From contig NZ_FNIB01000002.1 of the NCBI RefSeq assembly GCF_900103805.1, positions 355,978 to 419,977 of the forward strand: a stretch of DNA of 64,000 nt. The letters are read 5' to 3'. A program made the position numbers and the translations under genes. This DNA is from Cryobacterium flavum. Lineage in GTDB: Bacteria; Actinomycetota; Actinomycetes; Actinomycetales; Microbacteriaceae. The notes beneath the pieces are model-generated. The model ran no database searches. It saw only the letters and a list, made by a program, of their open reading frames with translations, and was not told the origin of the DNA. This document shows positions 47,201 to 54,299 of the stretch, in pieces; the first letter of the stretch is position 1; the number at the start of each line of letters is the position of its first letter.

Positions 47201-47313
47201 AATGCATAAGGTTACTCGTACGCGGGTCGTGCGCGAGATGCCAACATCGGCCCCATGAATGGGGCTGCTGAGGGTGCCGCGCGCGCGACGTCACGAAACG
47301 CCCCATCAGCGCG

Positions 47314-47805
47314 CTAGTTGTCGTCGTTCTTCTCCCAGGGCCACTCGGGAGCGCCGGAGCCAGCGGGTTTGGCGAGCAGCACCACGAAGAACAGAAAGGC
47401 GATGAGCCAGCCGCTCACGGCGACGGCGATCGCGAACGGGCCCATCATTTCGCCGCCGATGAAGATGACCGAGCGAAAGAGTTCGCCGGCGCCGAGGCTA
47501 TAGAACACTCCCCCGGAGACGCAATAGCCGAGGTAGGCGGCGACTCCGGCAATGAAGATCGGCAACGGCGGAACCTGCGTCAGCCGTTCGGGCGAGCGCA
47601 GCACCGCGCTGAGCATGACCCAGACCAACGCGAGGGCCGCTGTGGTGACCATGATGGGGCCGAGGAGGGCGCCGGCATCCGTTTCGTTGATGACGTCACG
47701 ATTGAGCAGCAGACTGAGCACGCCGAACGCCGCGACGATGAAGGCAACGTAGAGGGCGACCGAGAAGGCTGCCATGGTGATCGCGTACTTTCGATATTCC
47801 CGCAT
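47314..47805 (-). CDS. Hypothetical four-helix membrane protein
   Basis: 163 residues from ATG 47805 (MREYRKYAITMAAFSVALYVAFIVAAFGVLSLLL). An in-frame ATG at 47892 would start inside palindromic repeat copy C and is rejected. Four hydrophobic segments: residues ~8-30, ~45-65, ~80-100 and ~125-148. The C-terminal tail ends PEWPWEKNDDN. No family assigned with confidence; similar short four-helix proteins are common in Microbacteriaceae. Confidence 0.75.
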   Translation of the reverse strand: MREYRKYAITMAAFSVALYVAFIVAAFGVLSLLLNRDVINETDAGALLGPIMVTTAALALVWVMLSAVLRSPERLTQVPPLPIFIAGVAAYLGYCVSGGVFYSLGAGELFRSVIFIGGEMMGPFAIAVAVSGWLIAFLFFVVLLAKPAGSGAPEWPWEKNDDN

Positions 47806-47841
47806 GGCTCCAGCGTAGGCCCGCCCGCCGGCTACCGGTGC

Positions 47842-47915
47842 CGGACGGGGCCTGGGCCCGAGCCATGGGCCCAGTTTATAAACTGGGCCCATGGACGGGG
47901 CCTGGGCCCCGTCCG
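47842..47915. repeat. GC-rich palindromic repeat, copy C
   Basis: The most symmetrical copy: GGGCCCAGTTTA and TAAACTGGGCCC form an uninterrupted palindrome, with CAT/ATG and ACGGGGCCTGGGCCC blocks on both sides. It lies between the start of the four-helix protein gene and the end of the next minus-strand gene. Confidence 0.92.
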
Positions 47916-47922
47916 CAAGGAG

Positions 47923-49026
47923 CTAGGGGCGGGAGACCTGGGGGCCGTCGGCGAGCAGGCGCTCATACTCGGTGCGGGCCTCGAGGTTCTTCGCGGTGAC
48001 GCGGCGTCCGCGGCGGGCGATCCAGGCTCCGGCCCAGATCGGCACCTCGCGGGCGATGAGCCCGGCAGCGATGGCGCCGGGGTTCAGCCACAGGGTCGAT
48101 ACGATGCGGCTGAGTTCGGTCGGGGTCAGGCCGTCAGACTGGCCGTCGATCACGAGGCCGAGCATGGCCCCGCCGATGTAGGAGAAGTACACCACGACGC
48201 CGACGAAGAAACCGAACAGCACGTACGCCCACCAGCCGCCGCGGTTGACCAGCACAATCAGGGCGGCATAGGCCAGGAAGAAGAAGAAGACCGGAATGTA
48301 GAATCTCGGCAGCCCGACGAAGGACGTGAAGGTGCTCACGGTGACGGCCATGGTCGCGCTCGTCACGCCGATGATGATGAACGCCGCGACGGCGTACAGC
48401 ACCGCGAAAACCACCGTGGCGAGCAGGGCGATCAGAATGCCGCCGCCCCGGTTGCTGCGGTCCTTGGGCTTGGTGGGTGCCTGCACGTAGATCGGCGACT
48501 GGGCCGGGGGCGTGTACGACGGCGGGGTCGAGACCGGCACGTCACGGGGGGCCTCGACGACGGAGTAGTCGATCGGCGTCTCCGCGGTGGCGGCCGTTCC
48601 CACGACGAGCGCGACCGGCACGACGGGCGACGCCAGCTCTGACTCAATGGCTGTGCTCGTGGCCGGAACCGTTTCGGCGGGAGTATAGGAGTCGGAGTAG
48701 TCGTCGGCAAGGCTCGGTGCGTCGGCATCGCGGGGCGCGACCGGAGCGGCCGTTGACATGGGGGCCAGGTTGCGGGCGTCGGCCGAAGCGGATGCCACGT
48801 CGGCGCGCTCGGCAGCGCTCAGGTTGGCGTTGATGGCGTCATAGTCGATGACGATGGGTTCCTGAACGGGCTCGGCGAGCGAAGCCGTTGGCTCGACCAC
48901 GACCGCGGCGTGCTCGGGGGCACCGCTCTGGTCGGTGGAATCCTGCTCGGGCGCGCTCGAATCGGGCGCTGCGGCAGCATCCGTTTCCGGGTTCTTCTTG
49001 CCGTCGGTTGGCGTGTTGTCGCTCAT
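47923..49026 (-). CDS. Hypothetical membrane protein with long acidic low-complexity N terminus
   Basis: 367 residues. Residues ~1-195 are rich in Ala, Pro, Thr, Asp and Glu with no predicted fold. About four transmembrane helices follow (GGGILIALLATVVFAVLYAVAAFIIIGV; FFFFLAYAALIVLV; VLFGFFVGVVVYFSYIGGAMLGLVI; LWLNPGAIAAGLIA). A basic cytoplasmic tail (WIARRGRRVTAKNLEARTEYERLLADG) ends the protein. AGGAG lies before the ATG. Function unknown. Confidence 0.75.
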   Translation of the reverse strand: MSDNTPTDGKKNPETDAAAAPDSSAPEQDSTDQSGAPEHAAVVVEPTASLAEPVQEPIVIDYDAINANLSAAERADVASASADARNLAPMSTAAPVAPRDADAPSLADDYSDSYTPAETVPATSTAIESELASPVVPVALVVGTAATAETPIDYSVVEAPRDVPVSTPPSYTPPAQSPIYVQAPTKPKDRSNRGGGILIALLATVVFAVLYAVAAFIIIGVTSATMAVTVSTFTSFVGLPRFYIPVFFFFLAYAALIVLVNRGGWWAYVLFGFFVGVVVYFSYIGGAMLGLVIDGQSDGLTPTELSRIVSTLWLNPGAIAAGLIAREVPIWAGAWIARRGRRVTAKNLEARTEYERLLADGPQVSRP

Positions 49027-49113
49027 GCTGAACTCCTCGTGGCCTTCGCCGTGACTGACCTCTACTGTACCAAGGGCACAGCAAATGCCACGGAGACTCG
49101 GCGCGCCGCCGCA

Positions 49114-49245
49114 TTATCCAGCGGATGCCGCCGCCGGCGCCACCAGCGAATACGCCTGCCCCGAGTTGAGCACGTCGACTCGCCCTTTCACGTTCGTACC
49201 CCGGGTGTCGCGACCGGTGTAGCTGAAGACCAGTGTCTCCGGCAT
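49114..49245 (-). pseudogene. pilC N-terminal relic (43 codons) coupled to the second pilT-type gene
   Basis: A short frame from ATG 49245 to TAA 49114. Residues 5-24 (LVFSYTGRDTRGTNVKGRVD) match the start of the intact PilC at 57453 (FSYTSRDSRDRVVKGRMD) with about 13 of 18 identities. The frame then diverges and stops. Its ATG overlaps the TGA of the upstream ATPase gene (TGATG), as expected if a full pilC once followed. About 95% of PilC is missing. Confidence 0.75.
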
Positions 49246-50522
49246 CAGAGAACCGCGCGGGAAAAGCCGGCGTCGTAGTCGGCAGCGCGGCCGGTGTCGT
49301 AGCCGCCGCCGCTGTACCCGCTCGCGCCCGCGAAGGCGAAGGCTCCGCCGCCCGCCGCCGACTCGGTGCGGTGAATGAGCAGCTCAACGCCGATGACATC
49401 GTGGGCCTTGGCGAGCGCGGCCGTACGGGCGATCTGGCCGGCGTTGACCAGTTCGGCGAGGTGCTGGTCCATGGTGTGCATGCCCTTGTCGCGGCCGGTC
49501 TGCATCATGGATTCGATCTGGTGCGTCTTGCCCTCGCGAATGAGGTTGGCAATGGCCGGCGTGGTTACAAGCACCTCGGTCGCGGCAACCCGGCCGGAAC
49601 CGTTCGCCCACTTCACCAGGGTCTGACAGACCACGCCCTGCAGGGTCTGGGCGAGCTGCGCCTGCACCTGGTTCCGCTGGTGCGGCGGAAACACGTCGAT
49701 GATGCGGTCGATCGTCTGGGCAGCGCTCTGCGTGTGCAGGGTCGCGAAGACGAGGTGGCCGGTTTCGGCGGCGGTCAGCGCTACCTGAATCGTCTCAAGG
49801 TCCCGCAGTTCGCCGATGAGAATCACGTCGGGGCCCTGCCGCAGCACGTGTTTCAAAGCGGATGCGAAACTCGCCGTGTCGTGCCCCACCTCGCGTTGGG
49901 TCACGATTGACTTTTTGTGCGCGTGCAGAAACTCGATCGGGTCTTCCACGGTGACGATGTGGTCGGCCCTGGTGCTGTTCACGAGGTCGACGAGGGCGGA
50001 CAGGGTGGTGGACTTCCCAGAGCCGGTAGGCACGGCCACGAGCACCAGCCCGCGAGGCAGCGCCGCGAACGTGGCCACCGATTGCGGAATTCCCAGGGCC
50101 TTGAGGTCTTTGATCTCGCTCGGAATGAGCCGAAAGACCGCACCGACTGCGCCACGCTGCTGGTGCACGTTGACTCGAAAGCGGTTGGACGTGCCGCTGA
50201 CCGCGGTGTCCTCGAGCGTGTACGCGAAGTCGAGTTCGTGGTCGCGATCGAAGCTGGTCTGCTGGGCGCGGGTGAGAATGCTGCGGATCGCGAGGTCTGC
50301 CTTTTGGCGCGACCAGGCCGGGCCAATGCCCACCGGGCCCAGATCGCCATCGCGGCGAATGCTCGGCGGAGCTGCGACGGAGACATGCAGGTCGGAAGCC
50401 TTGCGTAGCACAACCTCGGTGAGCGCTTCGATCAGGTCGGTGTCTGGAGCGCCGAGCACATCGGGCTCCGCCTGGCCGACGCTTCGCAGAATGCGGTCGC
50501 CGGGAACACTGCGTAGCGCCAT
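49245..50522 (-). CDS. Second PilT/PilU-type ATPase with altered Walker A
   Basis: 425 residues, collinear with the intact PilT: DLHVSVAAPPSIRRDGDL, FRVNVHQQRGAVGAVFRLIPSEIK, TVEDPIEF, QREVGHDTASFASALKHVLRQGPDVILIGELRD (Walker B) and AIANLIREGKTHQIESMMQTG. The P-loop reads VPTGSGKST where PilT has GPTGSGKTT, so the first glycine of GxxxxGK(S/T) is valine. A Gly/Ala/Tyr-rich tail ends the protein. It may be a PilU-like retraction accessory or a decaying duplicate. Confidence 0.9.
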   Translation of the reverse strand: MALRSVPGDRILRSVGQAEPDVLGAPDTDLIEALTEVVLRKASDLHVSVAAPPSIRRDGDLGPVGIGPAWSRQKADLAIRSILTRAQQTSFDRDHELDFAYTLEDTAVSGTSNRFRVNVHQQRGAVGAVFRLIPSEIKDLKALGIPQSVATFAALPRGLVLVAVPTGSGKSTTLSALVDLVNSTRADHIVTVEDPIEFLHAHKKSIVTQREVGHDTASFASALKHVLRQGPDVILIGELRDLETIQVALTAAETGHLVFATLHTQSAAQTIDRIIDVFPPHQRNQVQAQLAQTLQGVVCQTLVKWANGSGRVAATEVLVTTPAIANLIREGKTHQIESMMQTGRDKGMHTMDQHLAELVNAGQIARTAALAKAHDVIGVELLIHRTESAAGGGAFAFAGASGYSGGGYDTGRAADYDAGFSRAVL

Positions 50523-50954
50523 GCGTGCGCCTGCGGTTCGTGGGAAGCACGCGAATTTCGTCGCGGTGGGTGGCGTTCACTGCGGCGGAGGCCGAAACCG
50601 GGGTGAAGCCCACCAGATCGGCGTAAAGCAGGCCAGCGCCTGGCGACGCGGTGTGGTCGATCAGCGCAGAGTTTTTCGGGCCGTCCATGAGGAATCCTTT
50701 TCGCAAAGCAAGTGTCGGGTACTGACTGCCGCGGAACAGGTACGGCCGTGCGGGTAGATCACGAGCGGATGCCGAGGGTGCGGCACACGGTCGAGGCAGG
50801 CCTCGCGAGTGGAGCCAGAGGGTAAGTCTTGTTCGCGAGAGGCCTACGTAACTCGCAACGCTATTGAGACTGGCGGTTCAGCGGTAGTCCCGCGATCTGG
50901 GGGTCTGCGGGCGGGCATGGGCAGCCGCCTACAGACGCTGGCAGGAATGCGAAA
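50523..50954. other. Intergenic region upstream of the second pilT-type gene
   Basis: About 430 bp without a recognised gene. An ATG at 50688 has AAGGA 6 nt upstream and opens a frame (MDGPKNSALIDHTASPGAGLLYADLVGF) that overlaps the ATPase gene in another frame. It may be a small protein, or the original start of a frameshifted gene. The remainder shows no clear promoter. Confidence 0.4.
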
Positions 50955-50981
50955 GCCCCCGATACTGGAGGTATCGGGGGC
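50955..50981 (-). terminator. Terminator after pilO
   Basis: GCCCCCGATAC (50955-50965), loop TGGAG, GTATCGGGGGC (50971-50981): an 11-bp perfect stem, followed on the minus strand by TTTCG. It lies 20 bp after the pilO-like stop and separates the main pilus operon from the second pilT-type gene. Confidence 0.75.
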
Positions 50982-51000
50982 CTTGGAGTGCTGCGCCGGG

Positions 51001-51666
51001 TTACTCGGCGGCTGGTGCGGTGGGGTCGACCAGCACGTAGATCTCGGCCGCAATGGTGACGGTGGCCTCCCCCGCGCTCGCTCCCGCGCCGGTGGAGAAG
51101 GTCTTGATGGCAATGATGCGATCGCCGTATTGCAGCCCGGAGAGAAAGTCGAGCACACTGGCATTGGTGCCGCTCGCCTCGATGGAAACCGGCACCGAGA
51201 TGTAGTTCGCGGGCGACAGGCGCGGGCTCATCGTTGGAGCCGAGTCGGCGCCCGCTAGGTCGGCAGTGGCCGCGTCGGTACTAGCTGCGGCGGCCTCGGG
51301 AGCGGCGACCGGTTCGATCGGCACGTAACCGGTGCCGTCGCTGATCGAAATCTGGTCGAGCGTCACCTGGTGCTCGGCGGCAATGGCGTCGAGCTGCGCC
51401 ACAAACGCGGGAATGTCGGCGGTCAGGGGAATGCCGAGCTGCAGCTCAGCCAGATTATTCTTGAGCACATCGATGTGCGCGAACTCGTCCTTCAGGGTGG
51501 CGAGGGCCAGCTCGTGCTGGGTGTTCTGGGCTTTCACGTTGGTCAGTTCGCGGGCGGCAGCACTGGCCTCTGCTACTTTCGGCGCGATACCGAGCAGCGT
51601 GCCGAAAACCACGACGGCGCCCACGATAGCGACCCAGGTGAGCCCCCAGAGTCGGTCCCTATTCAT
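51001..51666 (-). CDS. pilO: PilO-like type IV pilus inner-membrane alignment protein
   Basis: 221 residues from ATG 51666 (MNRDRLWGLTWVAIVGAVVVFGTLLG). One N-terminal membrane helix (~9-28) is followed by a coiled-coil region (ARELTNVKAQNTQHELALATLKDEF), then a ferredoxin-like domain interrupted by an Ala/Asp-rich insert near residues 120-145. PilO pairs with PilN to link PilM to the pilus machine. Low sequence conservation; the assignment rests on topology and position after pilN (4-bp gap). Confidence 0.85.
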   Translation of the reverse strand: MNRDRLWGLTWVAIVGAVVVFGTLLGIAPKVAEASAAARELTNVKAQNTQHELALATLKDEFAHIDVLKNNLAELQLGIPLTADIPAFVAQLDAIAAEHQVTLDQISISDGTGYVPIEPVAAPEAAAASTDAATADLAGADSAPTMSPRLSPANYISVPVSIEASGTNASVLDFLSGLQYGDRIIAIKTFSTGAGASAGEATVTIAAEIYVLVDPTAPAAE

Positions 51667-51670
51667 CTCT

Positions 51671-52330
51671 CTACTCCTCTGCGGCAAAGCGGTTCGACAA
51701 CGCGGCCGCGTTGATGTTGAGTGCGAGACTCACGACATAGCTGCCGTCTTGCGAGCGAGAAATGGATCCAGGGCTCGCGTCGGCATAGCCGGGCAGGTCT
51801 TTCAGGCCGACCAGCCACTGCGGCACCGTGGGCAGCCCCGGGCTGGTGATTTCCAATGCGAGTGAAGCAGTTCGGGGTTGAGTGAGTGGCACCGCGCTCT
51901 GAACAAAGCCGGCCCAGGGTGACGACGTGGTCACAGTGACTGAATCGATCGTGACGTCGGCCGGCAGGATGGCGCGAATATCGGCGAGGTAGGCCTTCCA
52001 ATCCACCTCGGTCGACAGGCCGAGACCACGCACGGCCAGGGTCGTGTCGTACTGGTCCTGCACCCGACTCACCTCGGCGAATTTGGTGGTCTCCATGAGG
52101 ATCGCATCGGTGCGCAGCGTGGCTTCCGCCAAATCGTTCTGGTTTAATGCCGCCGTCACGGAGACCGCGCCGATGCCCGCGCCCATGATCACAACGACAC
52201 CCATGAGGGTGATGGTCAATGCTCGGTGCAGTGCTCGGTTCGCTCGCCGGGCCAACAGATCCGGGGGGAGCAGATCTGCGCGCGGCTCCCCGCCGAGGAT
52301 CAGCTCCTGCATATCCGTTGCCCGTTTCAT
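51671..52330 (-). CDS. pilN: PilN-like fimbrial assembly protein
   Basis: 219 residues from ATG 52330, overlapping the pilM stop by 4 nt. A ~37-residue cytoplasmic N terminus with INLLP-like ADLLPPDLLARR, the PilM-binding segment, precedes a membrane helix (TITLMGVVVIMGAGIGAVSV). A periplasm-side helix and a PilN-type alpha/beta domain follow (DWKAYLADIRAILPADVTIDSVTVT). Confidence 0.87.
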   Translation of the reverse strand: MKRATDMQELILGGEPRADLLPPDLLARRANRALHRALTITLMGVVVIMGAGIGAVSVTAALNQNDLAEATLRTDAILMETTKFAEVSRVQDQYDTTLAVRGLGLSTEVDWKAYLADIRAILPADVTIDSVTVTTSSPWAGFVQSAVPLTQPRTASLALEITSPGLPTVPQWLVGLKDLPGYADASPGSISRSQDGSYVVSLALNINAAALSNRFAAEE

Positions 52331-53379
52331 GCTTTGCTCCCCAATGCCAGTCCTAGTGCGGCAACAAAGGTGCACTGGGAATTCTCTAAGTCTGTTTGAT
52401 TGACGTCGGGTCCAAGTTCCAGCCCGCCGTAGGGCTGCGCCGGAACGACCGGGAAACGGGTCAATTCGCTGAGCGCGGCACCGAATCCGTCGAGTCGGGC
52501 ACCACCGCCCATGAGCACGATGCGGTCGATCGGTAGCTCCGGCCGGTTATTGGTGAAATACGCGACTGTGTTGCGCAGGCTCTCCAAAAGTTCCGAGGTG
52601 ATCTCCCGAATGATCGTGGTGGCTATCTCATCTTCGGGTGCCGCCTCCTTTGGCAGACCCAGCCGCTTCTTGAGCACCTCGGCCGCCTCCTCGTCGATGC
52701 CGAGGCGCACGCGTAGCGCTTTGGTGAGCTGATTACCGCCGGAGGGAATCACGCGCACGAACTGCGGCACGCCGTTCGAGGAGATGAGCACGCTCGACGA
52801 GCCGCCACCGATATCAATCTGCACGATCACGTCGGGGGTGGTCACTGCACGGTGAATGGCACGACTGCGAGCGAACGACATAATGTCAACGGTGACGGTG
52901 TGCAGTCCGGCCAGCTTTACGGCCTTGATGTGCGATTGCACGACATCTTTCAAGGAGGCGATCAGCAGGCCGGAGATTTGCGGGCCAGACTCACCATCAC
53001 TGTCGACTTCGGCAATCGGGTAGAAGTCGAGCAGCGCCTCGGCGGTGGGAAATGACAGCAGGTCCTGCGCCTGAAAGGGCAGCGACTCGCGAATGCGGCG
53101 CAGCGACATCTTGGGCACGGTCAGGTTGCGCACGACCATTCGGTGGTAGCCCATCCCGAGCACGACGTCTTTGGTGGTGAAGCCGCCCCTCGCCCACATT
53201 CGCTGGAGCGCCGCGGCGACGACGGCCGGTTCCAGCACTTCGCCGCGGCTGACCGCACCGAATGGGAGGGGCTCTTCGTGGCAGCGCACGAGCACGGGGT
53301 GATCCGTCTCGCCATCCCGCAGTTCTACGGCCCGCACGGCGGTGGTACCGATATCGATTCCGACCACGCGTGTAGTCAT
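52327..53379 (-). CDS. pilM: PilM, FtsA/actin-like pilus assembly ATPase
   Basis: 350 residues from ATG 53379 (MTTRVVGIDIGTTAVRAVEL). Actin-fold nucleotide motifs: GIDIGTTAVRA, VQIDIGGGSSSVLIS and VLMGGGARLDGFGAAL. SLPFQAQDLLSFPTAEALLDFYPI is characteristic of PilM. It is a cytoplasmic ring component that binds the PilN N terminus. Longer in-frame starts upstream lie in the pilD gap and are unconserved. Confidence 0.93.
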   Translation of the reverse strand: MTTRVVGIDIGTTAVRAVELRDGETDHPVLVRCHEEPLPFGAVSRGEVLEPAVVAAALQRMWARGGFTTKDVVLGMGYHRMVVRNLTVPKMSLRRIRESLPFQAQDLLSFPTAEALLDFYPIAEVDSDGESGPQISGLLIASLKDVVQSHIKAVKLAGLHTVTVDIMSFARSRAIHRAVTTPDVIVQIDIGGGSSSVLISSNGVPQFVRVIPSGGNQLTKALRVRLGIDEEAAEVLKKRLGLPKEAAPEDEIATTIIREITSELLESLRNTVAYFTNNRPELPIDRIVLMGGGARLDGFGAALSELTRFPVVPAQPYGGLELGPDVNQTDLENSQCTFVAALGLALGSKA

Positions 53380-53456
53380 TTGTTTCCCCCAGTGAGAAGT
53401 TGGTTCGTAAACGGTGGTCGAGGAGCGGGTCGAATGGTCGTGGCGGCAGCTGACGG

Positions 53457-54299
53457 TTAAGCGAGGCCGTACAGGGTGAGGTAGCCGATGGATATCTGGT
53501 CGCCGAAGAATACGCCGATCCAGGCGCCCAGCAGCATCCACGGGCCGAACGGAATACTGCTGCGGCGCTTGGCCTTTCGGCTGAGGAGCAGAAGGAGTCC
53601 GAATACACCGCCGAGCAGAAAAGCGCCGAAAGCGCCCACGATGAGCGGCGCCCAGCCCAGATAACCCAGGTAGAGACCGAGCAGGCCGGCTAGTTTCACG
53701 TCGCCGAGGCCCATGCCGCCGGGGCTGATCAATGCCAAGGCCAGGTAGAGGCCGAACAGTGTTCCGGCCCCGATGAGGGCGGTGAGCAGGCGACCGGGCT
53801 CGCCGGCCACGAGGGCGGCTGCCCCGAGCAGTACCGCGGCCACCGGATACGCGGGCAGCAGAATGCGGTTCGGCAGGGTGCGCGTGTCGAGGTCGATCAT
53901 GGCCAGGGCCACGCTGATCGCCGCCAGGTAGAGAAACGCCGCGAGCACGATGAGCTGAGTGGCCAGGGTGTTGGTGGCGGTCGTCACGGCCGCCCAGCCG
54001 AAATTTGCGGACGCGAACACCCAGAGAGCGACGACAGCGAAGAACACCGCGGTGCCGAGTTCGATCATGGGGTAGCGGGGCGGGATGAGTGCCTTACAGT
54101 CGCGGCATTCGCCGCGCAGCACGAACCAGCTCAAGACTGGAATATTGTCATACGGCCGAATGCGCGCACCGCAACTGCCACACGCACTCGGCGGGGAAAC
54201 GATGGAGCGGCCAGCCGGTATGCGGTAGATTACCACGTTGAGAAGTGAGCCGATTACGGCGCCAAGAATACCGAAGATCCCAGCAACGGTGCTAGCCAT
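53457..54299 (-). CDS. pilD: Prepilin peptidase / N-methyltransferase
   Basis: 280 residues. The N-terminal methylase part has two cysteine pairs, C40-x2-C43 (ACGSC) and C65-x2-C68 (CRDC). The A24 peptidase aspartates are in MIDLDTRTLPNRILLP (~residue 136-138) and GMGLGDVKL (~199). About eight membrane helices. It cleaves and methylates the prepilins encoded just upstream. Overlaps the PilX-like gene by 8 nt. Confidence 0.95.
   Translation of the reverse strand: MASTVAGIFGILGAVIGSLLNVVIYRIPAGRSIVSPPSACGSCGARIRPYDNIPVLSWFVLRGECRDCKALIPPRYPMIELGTAVFFAVVALWVFASANFGWAAVTTATNTLATQLIVLAAFLYLAAISVALAMIDLDTRTLPNRILLPAYPVAAVLLGAAALVAGEPGRLLTALIGAGTLFGLYLALALISPGGMGLGDVKLAGLLGLYLGYLGWAPLIVGAFGAFLLGGVFGLLLLLSRKAKRRSSIPFGPWMLLGAWIGVFFGDQISIGYLTLYGLA

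Noticed and set aside
47806..47892. Longer N terminus for the four-helix membrane protein
   Set aside because: The extra 29 residues are the translation of palindromic repeat copy C. The conserved hydrophobic protein starts at MREYRKY (47805).
50600..50660. Nucleotidyl-cyclase-like motif (YADLVGFTPVS)
   Set aside because: It resembles the start of class III cyclases, but no cyclase domain follows in any frame.
50700..50954. c-di-GMP riboswitch upstream of the second pilT-type gene
   Set aside because: The location is suggestive, but I could not find the conserved core sequence or the two-helix layout.
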